Program-made: the position numbers and the translations under genes | Shown here: one piece after another, positions 52,358-59,210 of the stretch | How positions within the stretch are numbered: position 1 is the first letter of the stretch | Layout: every line of letters begins with the position of its first letter | Notes under the pieces: generated by a model | What the model saw: only the letters and a program-made list of their open reading frames with translations | The model's database searches: none | What the model was told of the DNA's origin: nothing | Assembly (NCBI GenBank): GCA_947166905.1 | Contig: CAMVFZ010000004.1 | Coordinates: 90,899-154,898, forward strand | Reading direction: 5' to 3' | Length of the DNA stretch: 64,000 nucleotides | DNA from: an uncultured Prevotellaceae bacterium | GTDB taxonomy: Bacteria > Bacteroidota > Bacteroidia > Bacteroidales > UBA932

Positions 52358-52385
52358 GACGGACGCAAAGCAAAAAGACTGCGTG
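52358..52385 (+). repeat. Third copy of the GACG-N12-AAAGACTGCGTG motif
   Basis: Same motif and spacing as at the two cassette ends. A weaker inverted relative, CGTGCAGTTTAAA, occurs near 51933, before the IS3 relic, so the pair may be the relic's terminal repeats. Confidence 0.5.
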
Positions 52386-52436
52386 GAAAGCACCGCGAGC
52401 AAATAAAAATTGTCCACGTAGGGGCGTCGGGAGTAT

Positions 52437-52444
52437 TAACTTTG
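52437..52444 (+). promoter_or_regulatory. -7 element upstream of the regulator
   Basis: TAACTTTG fits TAnnTTTG; a TTG at 52410 is 24 bp upstream. It could give basal expression of the response regulator besides the sigma-54 promoter. Confidence 0.4.
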
Positions 52445-52482
52445 TATCCGCAATACGTAGCATCCCTTCAACAGATGTGACA

Positions 52483-52532
52483 ATTGTAAAGTTTTTTTAC
52501 AATAAAGCACTTTCGCTTAACACTGTTTACAC
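52483..52532 (+). promoter_or_regulatory. Putative upstream activator sites for the response regulator
   Basis: A palindrome ATTGTAAA/TTTACAAT (52483-52503) containing TGTAAAGTTTT, followed by a half-site GTTTACAC (52525-52532). The 11-mer TGTAAAGTTTT recurs before the exporter operon at 56476-56486. The sites lie 50-95 bp upstream of a -24/-12 promoter, normal for enhancer-binding proteins. Confidence 0.5.
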
Positions 52533-52578
52533 ATCGGCCTGAATTATAAATAATTGATTTCCAGAGCCATCGACCCTG

Positions 52579-52594
52579 CGGCACGGGAGTTGCG
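52579..52594 (+). promoter_or_regulatory. Sigma-54 (-24/-12) promoter of the regulator gene
   Basis: CGGCAC, five bases, TTGCG: GG and GC are separated by exactly 10 bp as in the sigma-54 consensus TGGCAC-N5-TTGC. It lies 41 bp before ATG 52635, implying autoregulation by the enhancer-binding protein it serves. Confidence 0.65.
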
Positions 52595-52634
52595 TTTGCG
52601 TGTGCAGGAATAATTATGTAAATTCGTTGTCGAT

Positions 52635-53987
52635 ATGGCTTCAAAGAAGGGCAAAATACTGATTGTAGATGATAACGCCGGCATCCGCCAGGCGCTGAAG
52701 ATATTGCTGCCGATGCACTTTGCAGAGGTGGAGACGCTGCCGTCGCCGGCAACGTTGGTTAGCACGCTGGAACGCTTCCGGCCGGATGTGGTGCTGCTGG
52801 ATATGAATTTCAACACGGACATCAATACCGGAAACGAAGGGCTCTATTGGGCCGGGGAGATCAAGAAGATGATGTCGGAGGTGGAAGTGGTGCTGTTTAC
52901 GGCCTATGCCGATATCCAGCTGGCGGTGGAAGGGATGAAGCGTGGGGCGTTTGATTTCATCGTGAAGCCCTGGGATAATGAGAAGCTGGTGGCTACGCTC
53001 ACTGCAGCGCGGGATAAGGCCAGGAAGGCGATGGGAAGGGATGCCAAGAAGGAGGAGGATAAAGCAGCGACGATGTATTGGGGTTCTTCACGTGCTATGG
53101 CTGTGATTCAGAAGACCGTCGATAAGATTGCACCCACGGATGCTACAGTGCTGATTACCGGCGAAAACGGTACGGGTAAAGACGTTCTATCGCGGGAGAT
53201 TCACGCCCGGAGCCTCCGGAGTGAGAAGCCGATGGTGGCGGTGGATGCAGGAGCCATTACCGAGACTCTGTTTGAGAGTGAACTGTTTGGTCACGTCAAG
53301 GGCGCATTCACGGATGCGCATACAGACCATTTGGGTAAGTTTGAACAGGCCGATGGAGGGACGCTGTTCCTGGATGAAATCGGCAACATTCCCCTGCATT
53401 TGCAGGCCAAGCTACTGCGGGTGATTCAGAATAGAAGCGTTGTGCGGGTTGGCGGCAGTCAGTCCATCCCTGTCAATATCCGCTTGATCTGTGCTACCAA
53501 TATGGACCTGGAGCAGCTGGTCCGCGAAGGACGGTTCCGTGAAGATTTGTACTATCGCATCAACACCGTACATATTGCTCTACCGGCTTTGAGAGAACGC
53601 CGGGAGGACATCGCCCCGCTGGCGCAGTTGTTCCTGGAACGTTTTGCCGAGAAATATCATCGGCCGCTGACCGGGCTGGACGAATCGGCAAAGGTGGTGC
53701 TGGAGAGCGGCCGCTGGAGCGGTAACATCCGTGAGCTGCAGAACTGTATCGAGAAGGCGGTAATCCTTTCTGATGGGACCACGCTTACGGCGAAGGACAT
53801 CCAGTTGGAGCAGGCGAAGGCCGGGGTTCCTGCCGCCGGAACGCTGAAGGAAGTCAGCGATGCGGAGGAAGAAAGACTGGTCCGCGAGGCTGTCCTGAGG
53901 AGCAATGGCAACATCTCTGCTGCCGCGAAGATGCTGGGCATCAGCCGGCCTACTCTGTACGCCAAAATGAAGAAATACGGGCTATGA
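52635..53987 (+). CDS. NtrC-family sigma-54-dependent response regulator
   Basis: A 450-residue enhancer-binding protein. Receiver domain 1-125 with phospho-acceptor Asp56 in VLLDMNF, Thr89 region LFTAYAD and Lys111 in VKPWD. AAA+ domain about 148-385 with Walker A GENGTGKD (176-183) and Walker [11 protein letters not shown] (241-250). The sigma-54 contact loop reads GAFTDA (223-228) rather than GAFTGA. A Fis-type HTH occupies about 408-450 ([19 protein letters not shown]). It is coupled to a histidine kinase by a 4-bp overlap. Sigma-54 promoters lie upstream of itself and of the exporter operon, its probable targets. Confidence 0.93.
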   Translation: MASKKGKILIVDDNAGIRQALKILLPMHFAEVETLPSPATLVSTLERFRPDVVLLDMNFNTDINTGNEGLYWAGEIKKMMSEVEVVLFTAYADIQLAVEGMKRGAFDFIVKPWDNEKLVATLTAARDKARKAMGRDAKKEEDKAATMYWGSSRAMAVIQKTVDKIAPTDATVLITGENGTGKDVLSREIHARSLRSEKPMVAVDAGAITETLFESELFGHVKGAFTDAHTDHLGKFEQADGGTLFLDEIGNIPLHLQAKLLRVIQNRSVVRVGGSQSIPVNIRLICATNMDLEQLVREGRFREDLYYRINTVHIALPALRERREDIAPLAQLFLERFAEKYHRPLTGLDESAKVVLESGRWSGNIRELQNCIEKAVILSDGTTLTAKDIQLEQAKAGVPAAGTLKEVSDAEEERLVREAVLRSNGNISAAAKMLGISRPTLYAKMKKYGL

Positions 53988-54865
53988 CCTTCACCATCTG
54001 GCATATCATTGGAGCGTGCGTCATCGTTGCTGTCTTCGCGGCGGTGATTGCTACCATCCGGACCAGACGGAAGGACATCAAGAAGGTGGCCTATATGATG
54101 GATGCCCTTGAAGACGGGGAATTGAATTTCCGCTTCCAGGACAAGAACAAATTCAACCGGACACTGAACCGTATCAGGACCATCTTCGAGAAGCAGCGTC
54201 AAGCTCATGAGCAGGATTCTTGGACGAAGCTGATCCGCGTGCTCACGCATGAAATCATGAATACGGTATCGCCCATTGCCTCTTTGTCCGATGCCCTGTC
54301 GAAGTCGATGGATGAAAATGGCCACAGCGAACTGGACGTGAAGACCGGGCTGGATACCATCAGCGACTCTTCCAAAAACCTTATCAAGTTCGTGGAGACC
54401 TATCGCCAGCTTTCCGGTGTGGCCAGGCCTCTGCGAAAGGCTGTGGATCTACAGGAGTTGATGGACCAAGTCATATCTCTGAACAGCGAATACGCAGCGT
54501 CTTGCGGCGCGACCTGCGCCTATCGGCCCGAGGAATCGGACCTGATGATTTACGCCGATGAGGGGCAAATCTCGCAGATCCTCATCAACCTGATCAAGAA
54601 TGCCCTGCAGGCTGGCGCGAAGCACATTGACATCTCGGCCCGGATGGGCAAGGAGGATGAGGTTATCGTTCAGGTGGCCAATGACGGTGCGCCTATTCCC
54701 GTTTCCGCCCAGGAGCAGATATTCGTGCCGTTCTACACCACCAAGAAGGAAGGATCGGGCATTGGCCTTTCGTTGGCCAGACAGATTATGCGGCAGCATA
54801 ATGGCACTATCGACCTGGTGCGAAGTGATGTAAACCAGACGGTGTTCCAGCTTATTTTTAGATAG
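53984..54865 (+). CDS. Short membrane-bound sensor histidine kinase
   Basis: A 293-residue kinase with a single N-terminal helix (about 4-24), a short HAMP-like or helical linker (MDALEDGELNFRF), phospho-acceptor His89 in VLTHEIMN, N-box NLIKNALQAG with Asn206, G1 VANDGAPIP and G2 GSGIGLSLA, and an FxPFYTTK F-box. It lacks a second helix and a periplasmic sensor domain, so it is 100 or more residues shorter than usual partners of this regulator class. It may sense membrane state or a protein partner. The start overlaps the regulator's stop by 4 bp. Confidence 0.9.
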   Translation: MTFTIWHIIGACVIVAVFAAVIATIRTRRKDIKKVAYMMDALEDGELNFRFQDKNKFNRTLNRIRTIFEKQRQAHEQDSWTKLIRVLTHEIMNTVSPIASLSDALSKSMDENGHSELDVKTGLDTISDSSKNLIKFVETYRQLSGVARPLRKAVDLQELMDQVISLNSEYAASCGATCAYRPEESDLMIYADEGQISQILINLIKNALQAGAKHIDISARMGKEDEVIVQVANDGAPIPVSAQEQIFVPFYTTKKEGSGIGLSLARQIMRQHNGTIDLVRSDVNQTVFQLIFR

Positions 54866-54907
54866 AGAATTATATCCTTTTGGATGTAATTGGCACTTTT
54901 TTCTAAT

Positions 54908-54931
54908 AATTACATTCGATGTGATGTAATT
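54908..54931. promoter_or_regulatory. Operator 1 of the hip operon
   Basis: AATTACAT and ATGTAATT, perfect 8-bp arms with an 8-bp spacer. A further half-site, GGATGTAATTGG, lies at 54882-54893. Confidence 0.55.
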
Positions 54932-54945
54932 TGAGAATTATTTCG

Positions 54946-54972
54946 TATATTTGCATCCGAACGAATGTAATT
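54946..54972 (+). promoter_or_regulatory. -7 element and operator 2 of the hip operon
   Basis: TATATTTG (54946-54953) is followed at once by CATCCG-AA-CGAATG (54955-54968), whose right side continues into ATGTAATT up to the start codon. An antitoxin dimer bound here would cover the transcription start, giving the usual autorepression. Confidence 0.55.
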
Positions 54973-55179
54973 ATGAATAGTAACGTCATATCTTCGACAT
55001 TGAAATCCCTGCGGAAGGAGCACAATCTGACGCAGGTGGACCTCGCGATGAAGTCCGGCGTAGGCCTGAACTTTGTCCGCGAGCTGGAGCAGGGCAAGGC
55101 CACGGTCCGCCTCGATAAGGTTGCCCAGGTGTTAGATTTGTTCGGATACGAACTGGTTCCTCAAAAGAAGGTTAGATGA
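54973..55179 (+). CDS. HipB-like antitoxin and operon repressor
   Basis: A 68-residue XRE-type protein. LTQVDLAMKSGVGLNFVRELE (positions 55027-55090) is a helix-turn-helix, and the tail LDLFGYELVPQKK resembles the HipB C-terminal strand and tail. HipB binds operator palindromes upstream of its own gene, and TTACAT-type inverted repeats are present there. I start at ATG 54973; the open frame extends 14 codons upstream but lies within the operator and promoter. The stop overlaps the next start by 4 bp. Confidence 0.85.
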   Translation: MNSNVISSTLKSLRKEHNLTQVDLAMKSGVGLNFVRELEQGKATVRLDKVAQVLDLFGYELVPQKKVR

Positions 55180-55508
55180 GTAAAGCATTGATTAAATTCA
55201 AAGGGAAGGCAGCCGGCATCCTTGAAGAAACGGATGAGGGCTATGAGTTCCAATATGACAGGGAGTATCTTGCTGATGCGGCCTCCAAGCCCGTCAGCCT
55301 GACACTTCCATTGTCGGAGAAGCCCTACAAGTCTCGGGTTCTTTTCCCGTTCTTCGACGGCCTCATTCCGGAGGGTTGGCTTTTGGACGTGGCCCTGCGC
55401 AATACGGATATCAGCGAGTTGGACCGTTTCGCTTTGCTGCTTCTGTGCTGCAAGGACTGCATAGGCGCTGTAAGTGTTATTCCCATAAAGGAGGACAGTG
55501 ATGAGTAA
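55176..55508 (+). CDS. HipS-like protein (HipA N-terminal subdomain)
   Basis: A 110-residue protein that matches only the N-terminal subdomain of HipA: YDREYLADAASKPVSLTLPLS, FPFFDGLIPEGWLLD and the terminal DCIGAVSVIP (positions across 55250-55490). In three-gene HipBST systems this piece is separate and neutralises the kinase. It overlaps the next gene by 8 bp. In two-gene hipBA it would be part of the toxin. Whether it is the antitoxin here is inferred by analogy. Confidence 0.82.
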   Translation: MSKALIKFKGKAAGILEETDEGYEFQYDREYLADAASKPVSLTLPLSEKPYKSRVLFPFFDGLIPEGWLLDVALRNTDISELDRFALLLLCCKDCIGAVSVIPIKEDSDE

Positions 55509-56427
55509 GTGTTTGTATTGCTATAAGGAACTCGGCCCGGGAGAGGTCGATTTCCACAAGGGATGTTGCCGGAAGTTCTTCGGGACTGCCTCTGCTCCTT
55601 CATTGGATTATACTCGTGCGCAGATGGATGAACTGGCCGCCCAGGTAATCCAGTCGCAGACCACCCTGACCGGCGTCCAGCCCAAACTGTCGTTGAATCT
55701 GGATAAACATAAGGATTCCCAGAAACTCACCATCGTGGGCCTTTGGGGTGATTATATCTTCAAGCCCCAGACGGAATGGTTTGCGATGCTGCCCGAAAAC
55801 GAGGATCTCACCATGCACCTGGCCGAAATCGCAAAGCTCAAGATCGTTCCCCATACGCTCATCCGGATGAAAGACGGCAGCATCGGCTACTTGACCAAGC
55901 GAATCGACCGGAAAGCCGATGGAGAGAAGATTGCTATGGAGGATATGTGCCAGCTTACCGAGCGCCAGACCGAGAATAAGTACAAGAGTTCCTACGAGCA
56001 GGTAGGCAAGGCCATCCGGAAGTATTCGACCCATGCACAGTTGGATATGGTGGATTTTCTGGAGCTTGTGTATTTCTCCTGGCTTACGGGGAACAACGAT
56101 ATGCACCTGAAGAATTTCTCGCTGTATTCTCCCGCCGGCGAGCCCGTCCTCACCCCGGCTTACGATTTATTGAGCGCCGTATTGAGTAATCCTGCCGATG
56201 ACGAAGAGTTGGCACTCAATCTCAATGGGAAAAAGAAACGGATGAAAGATGCTGACTTTAAAGCCGCATATCGTACTTGTGGCGTTCCTGAAATCGTCTT
56301 CGACCGCGTGAAGAAGAAGTATTTGGATCTCCTTCCCAAGTTTGAGGAAGAGATTCAGTGCTCATTCCTTTCTGATGAACTCAAGACTGCATACATTGAG
56401 CTTCTTCACAAGAGGTTAATGGTATAA
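55501..56427 (+). CDS. HipT/HipA-like Ser/Thr kinase toxin
   Basis: A 308-residue protein carrying the HipA kinase core without its N-terminal subdomain. It opens with a zinc-ribbon-like CLYC...HKGC, then the glycine-rich loop TLTGVQPKLSL near residue 54, the catalytic loop LTGNNDMHLKNFS near residue 192 and the metal-binding YDLLSA near residue 220. HipA/HipT kinases phosphorylate tRNA synthetases and stop growth. ATG 55501 follows an excellent ribosome-binding site, AAAGGAGG at 55487-55494. The operon lies between a two-component system and the exporter it probably controls. Confidence 0.87.
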   Translation: MSKCLYCYKELGPGEVDFHKGCCRKFFGTASAPSLDYTRAQMDELAAQVIQSQTTLTGVQPKLSLNLDKHKDSQKLTIVGLWGDYIFKPQTEWFAMLPENEDLTMHLAEIAKLKIVPHTLIRMKDGSIGYLTKRIDRKADGEKIAMEDMCQLTERQTENKYKSSYEQVGKAIRKYSTHAQLDMVDFLELVYFSWLTGNNDMHLKNFSLYSPAGEPVLTPAYDLLSAVLSNPADDEELALNLNGKKKRMKDADFKAAYRTCGVPEIVFDRVKKKYLDLLPKFEEEIQCSFLSDELKTAYIELLHKRLMV

Positions 56428-56446
56428 GCGTTACACCTCCTGCTGG

Positions 56447-56503
56447 AGAGTGTAAAGTACAAAGTGTAAAGGGAGTGTAAAGTTTTGACAGACTTTACAC
56501 TCC
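56447..56503. promoter_or_regulatory. GTGTAAAG repeats and hairpin: activator sites and/or hip terminator
   Basis: Three GTGTAAAG copies begin at 56450, 56464 and 56475. The last forms a perfect 12-bp inverted repeat with ACTTTACACTCC (56472-56503), followed by TTGTTCTTTT. It can be read as the terminator of the hip operon, as the regulator's enhancer 45-100 bp before the sigma-54 promoter, or both. The shared TGTAAAGTTTT with 52485-52495 favours binding sites. Confidence 0.55.
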
Positions 56504-56547
56504 TTGTTCTTTTCCATTTTGCCTGTAAATCAATGTGTTAGATGGTT

Positions 56548-56563
56548 TGGCACGGGGAGTGCT
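56548..56563 (+). promoter_or_regulatory. Sigma-54 (-24/-12) promoter of the exporter operon
   Basis: TGGCAC, five bases, GTGCT: GG-N10-GC spacing is exact. Predicted start near 56574, 21 bp before the ATG used for the TolC-like gene. Confidence 0.68.
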
Positions 56564-56594
56564 TGCATTTGGCATGGTGAAAATGATTTACACG

Positions 56595-57935
56595 ATGATC
56601 AGGAAACTTTTTATATCGTTTTTGTGTGTAGCCTCTCTGGGGCTTGCGGCAAATGCGCAGGCCCCGGAGGAGGGCGGTGTGATGACCCTGCACGACTGCA
56701 TGGCCTACGCCATTTCCAACTCCACCAAAATCCGGATTCAAGAGGCGGAGATTGGGGATGCCCGCATCGCCCGGAGGGATGCGGCGCTGAAATTGTTCAC
56801 CCCGCAGATTACGGCTCAGACGTACGCTTACTACAATTTCGGCCGAAGCATCGACCCGCAGACCAATACGTATTTCAACACTACGTCGTTCCATAATAAC
56901 TATGGCGTTTCGGCTGGCTATGACCTTTTCGACGGCTTTCAGGCGGTGAATAACTACAAGATTTCGAAGACGGGAATGTTGATTGCCGATTCCCAGGAGA
57001 AGCAGGTGGAGGCCGATATCTGTCTGGCGGTGATGGAGGCGTACTACAACGTAGTCTATTACAAGCGCCTGTGCGATGTGTATGAGGAACAGGTGGCCAC
57101 GGCTGAGTCAGCGCTGGCCAAAGCCCGCCGGCAGGAGGAGTTGGGACAGAAGGGCCACGCCGACGTGATTCAGATGGAGGCCGATTTGGCCGACCGTCAG
57201 TATGACCTGACGAATACCTACAATATGTATCAGGACCAGAAGATGACGCTGGCCGACCTGATGTTCTGGCCGCTGGATGAGGAGCTCGTCATCGACACAT
57301 CGATGCCGGTGTGGGAGGTGGAACCGGTGTCCACGAATTCGGTGGTGGACTTCGCTCTGGAGCACAATCCGGCCATCCAGATTGCGTCCTGGCAGCAACT
57401 GAATGCCAAACGGGAGCTGAATACAGCCAAGTGGCAGCTGCTTCCTACGCTTGGACTTTATGCCGGCTGGAGCACCAGCTACTATACCTACCAGGGCTCA
57501 CAGACAGCCACCTTCGCCAATCAGTTCAAGAACAACGGCGGTGAATATGTGGAGCTCTCTCTGTCCATTCCCATCTGGAACCGCTTGAGCAAGCACTCAG
57601 CCATCTCCAGAAAACGGCACGCCTTGGAAAAAGCCACTGCCGAGCTGGACCAGAAGCGCCGCGATGTGGAGTCTGAGGTCAGAAGGGCCATCCAGGACCG
57701 GGACGGTGCCGCCACGGCGTACCTGCAGGCGCAGCGCAAGGCTGAGGTGCAGGCCGAAGCCTACACGCTGAATCTCAAAAAACTGGAGCAGGGGCTGATC
57801 TCCCCGCTGGAGTTCCAGACGGCCAACAACAATTTCCTGAAGGCCCAGGCCGATGAAATGAACAGCCTGTTCAAGTACCTCATCAAGCAGGCAGTTGTGC
57901 GCTATTACAACGGAGTGGAATACATCAATCAGTAG
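56595..57935 (+). CDS. TolC-family outer-membrane efflux protein
   Basis: A 446-residue protein from ATG 56595, where a signal peptide (MIRKLFISFL start, ending ANAQ) begins. Upstream in-frame ATGs (56535, 56574, 56583) lie in or at the sigma-54 promoter and are unlikely. The body has the two tandem TolC repeats rich in coiled-coil heptads; YAISNSTKIRIQEAEI starts the first and EHNPAIQIASWQ the second. It forms the trimeric outer-membrane channel of a tripartite exporter with the downstream adaptor and MacB-type permeases. First gene of the operon. Confidence 0.9.
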   Translation: MIRKLFISFLCVASLGLAANAQAPEEGGVMTLHDCMAYAISNSTKIRIQEAEIGDARIARRDAALKLFTPQITAQTYAYYNFGRSIDPQTNTYFNTTSFHNNYGVSAGYDLFDGFQAVNNYKISKTGMLIADSQEKQVEADICLAVMEAYYNVVYYKRLCDVYEEQVATAESALAKARRQEELGQKGHADVIQMEADLADRQYDLTNTYNMYQDQKMTLADLMFWPLDEELVIDTSMPVWEVEPVSTNSVVDFALEHNPAIQIASWQQLNAKRELNTAKWQLLPTLGLYAGWSTSYYTYQGSQTATFANQFKNNGGEYVELSLSIPIWNRLSKHSAISRKRHALEKATAELDQKRRDVESEVRRAIQDRDGAATAYLQAQRKAEVQAEAYTLNLKKLEQGLISPLEFQTANNNFLKAQADEMNSLFKYLIKQAVVRYYNGVEYINQ

Positions 57936-57950
57936 AATAATACAAACACT

Positions 57951-59207
57951 ATGGATAAGATTATCGAAAAGAAAACAGGTTGGCGGGTGGCATTTACGAA
58001 GAAAGCCCTGCCCTATTGGCTGGGTGCCCTGCTGCTGGCGTTCATTGTGTATCTGATTGCGCGGCCGAACAACAAGACGCTGCGGGTGGATAAAGACACG
58101 GTGACGATTGCCAGCGCCGTCAAAGGTGAGTTCAATGACTACATCCGCATCAGCGGAAGGGTACAGCCGATGACGACCATCCAGTTGAGCCCGCAGGAGG
58201 GCGGCATCGTGGAGAAGATCCTCATAGAAGAGGGCTCCCCGGTGAAGGCTGGCGACGCTATCCTGATCCTGAACAACGACAACCTAGACCTGCAGATTCT
58301 GAACTCCGAAGCCGAGCTGGCCGAGAAGGAAAACATTCTGCGTAACACGCAGATCCAGATGGAGCAGCAGAAGCTGGATGTACGCCAGAATGTGCTGGAG
58401 TATGGTATCCAAGTGGACCGCCTCAAACGTGCCTACGAGCAGCAGAAGGCCCTCTACGAGGACAAACTCATTGCCCGCGAGGAGTATTTGAAGGCCGAAG
58501 AGGATTACCGCCTGGCCAAGCAGAAATATGAGCTTATCCGTGAACGTTCCAAGCAGGACAGCCTCTACCGCGGCACCCAGATTGACCGTATGGAAGAGTC
58601 CCTGGACAACATGCTGCTGAATATGCAGATGATTCGCAAGCGTAAGAGCAACCTCATCGTAAAGGCCCCCATCGACGGCGAACTGGGCCTGCTGGACGTG
58701 GTGCTTGGCCAGAGCATTGCCAGCGGCACCAAAATCGGCCAAATCAACAGCGTAGGCACCTACAAGGTGGAAGCCCAGATTGACGAGCACTATATCGACC
58801 GTGTTGTTGAAGGCCTTCAGGCCACCTTTGAACGCCAGGGAGAAACCTTCTCCACCGTTATCCGAAAGGTCTATCCGGAAGTGCGGGAAGGCAAATTCAA
58901 GGCCGATTTCAAGTTTGACGGCGAGCAGCCTGACAATATCCGAAGTGGCCAGACCTACTACCTGAACCTCCAGCTGGGCCAGCCGGAAGAGGCCGTCATC
59001 ATCCCGCGCGGAACCTTCTATCAAAAAACCGGCGGAAAATGGATCTATGTGGTTAACAAAGAAGGCACCAAGGCCGTCAAGAGAGAAATCCGCATCGGCC
59101 GCCAGAATCCCCAGTACTATGAGGTGCTGGAAGGCCTGGAGCCCGGCGAAAGGGTGATTACCTCCGGGTATGAAACTTACGGTGATAGTGATGTATTAGT
59201 ATTTTAA
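57951..59207 (+). CDS. HlyD/MacA-type membrane-fusion protein
   Basis: A 418-residue adaptor with one N-terminal helix (about 22-40). Residues about 60-105 and 225-260 form the split lipoyl domain (SPQEGGIVEKILIEEGSPVKAG, APIDGELGLLDVVLGQ), 110-215 an alpha hairpin rich in Gln/Glu/Arg, and 260-418 the beta-barrel and membrane-proximal domains. It bridges the ABC transporter and the TolC channel. Starts 15 bp after the TolC stop and ends 3 bp before the permease. Confidence 0.92.
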   Translation: MDKIIEKKTGWRVAFTKKALPYWLGALLLAFIVYLIARPNNKTLRVDKDTVTIASAVKGEFNDYIRISGRVQPMTTIQLSPQEGGIVEKILIEEGSPVKAGDAILILNNDNLDLQILNSEAELAEKENILRNTQIQMEQQKLDVRQNVLEYGIQVDRLKRAYEQQKALYEDKLIAREEYLKAEEDYRLAKQKYELIRERSKQDSLYRGTQIDRMEESLDNMLLNMQMIRKRKSNLIVKAPIDGELGLLDVVLGQSIASGTKIGQINSVGTYKVEAQIDEHYIDRVVEGLQATFERQGETFSTVIRKVYPEVREGKFKADFKFDGEQPDNIRSGQTYYLNLQLGQPEEAVIIPRGTFYQKTGGKWIYVVNKEGTKAVKREIRIGRQNPQYYEVLEGLEPGERVITSGYETYGDSDVLVF

Positions 59208-59210
59208 GCG

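Noticed and set aside
54931..54972. Upstream in-frame start for the HipB-like protein
   Set aside because: The extra codons run through the -7 box and operator; ATG 54973 fits the family length.
56535..56594. Earlier starts for the TolC protein
   Set aside because: ATG 56535 is upstream of the sigma-54 promoter; ATG 56574 and 56583 lie at or just after the predicted transcription start and add residues before a normal signal peptide.
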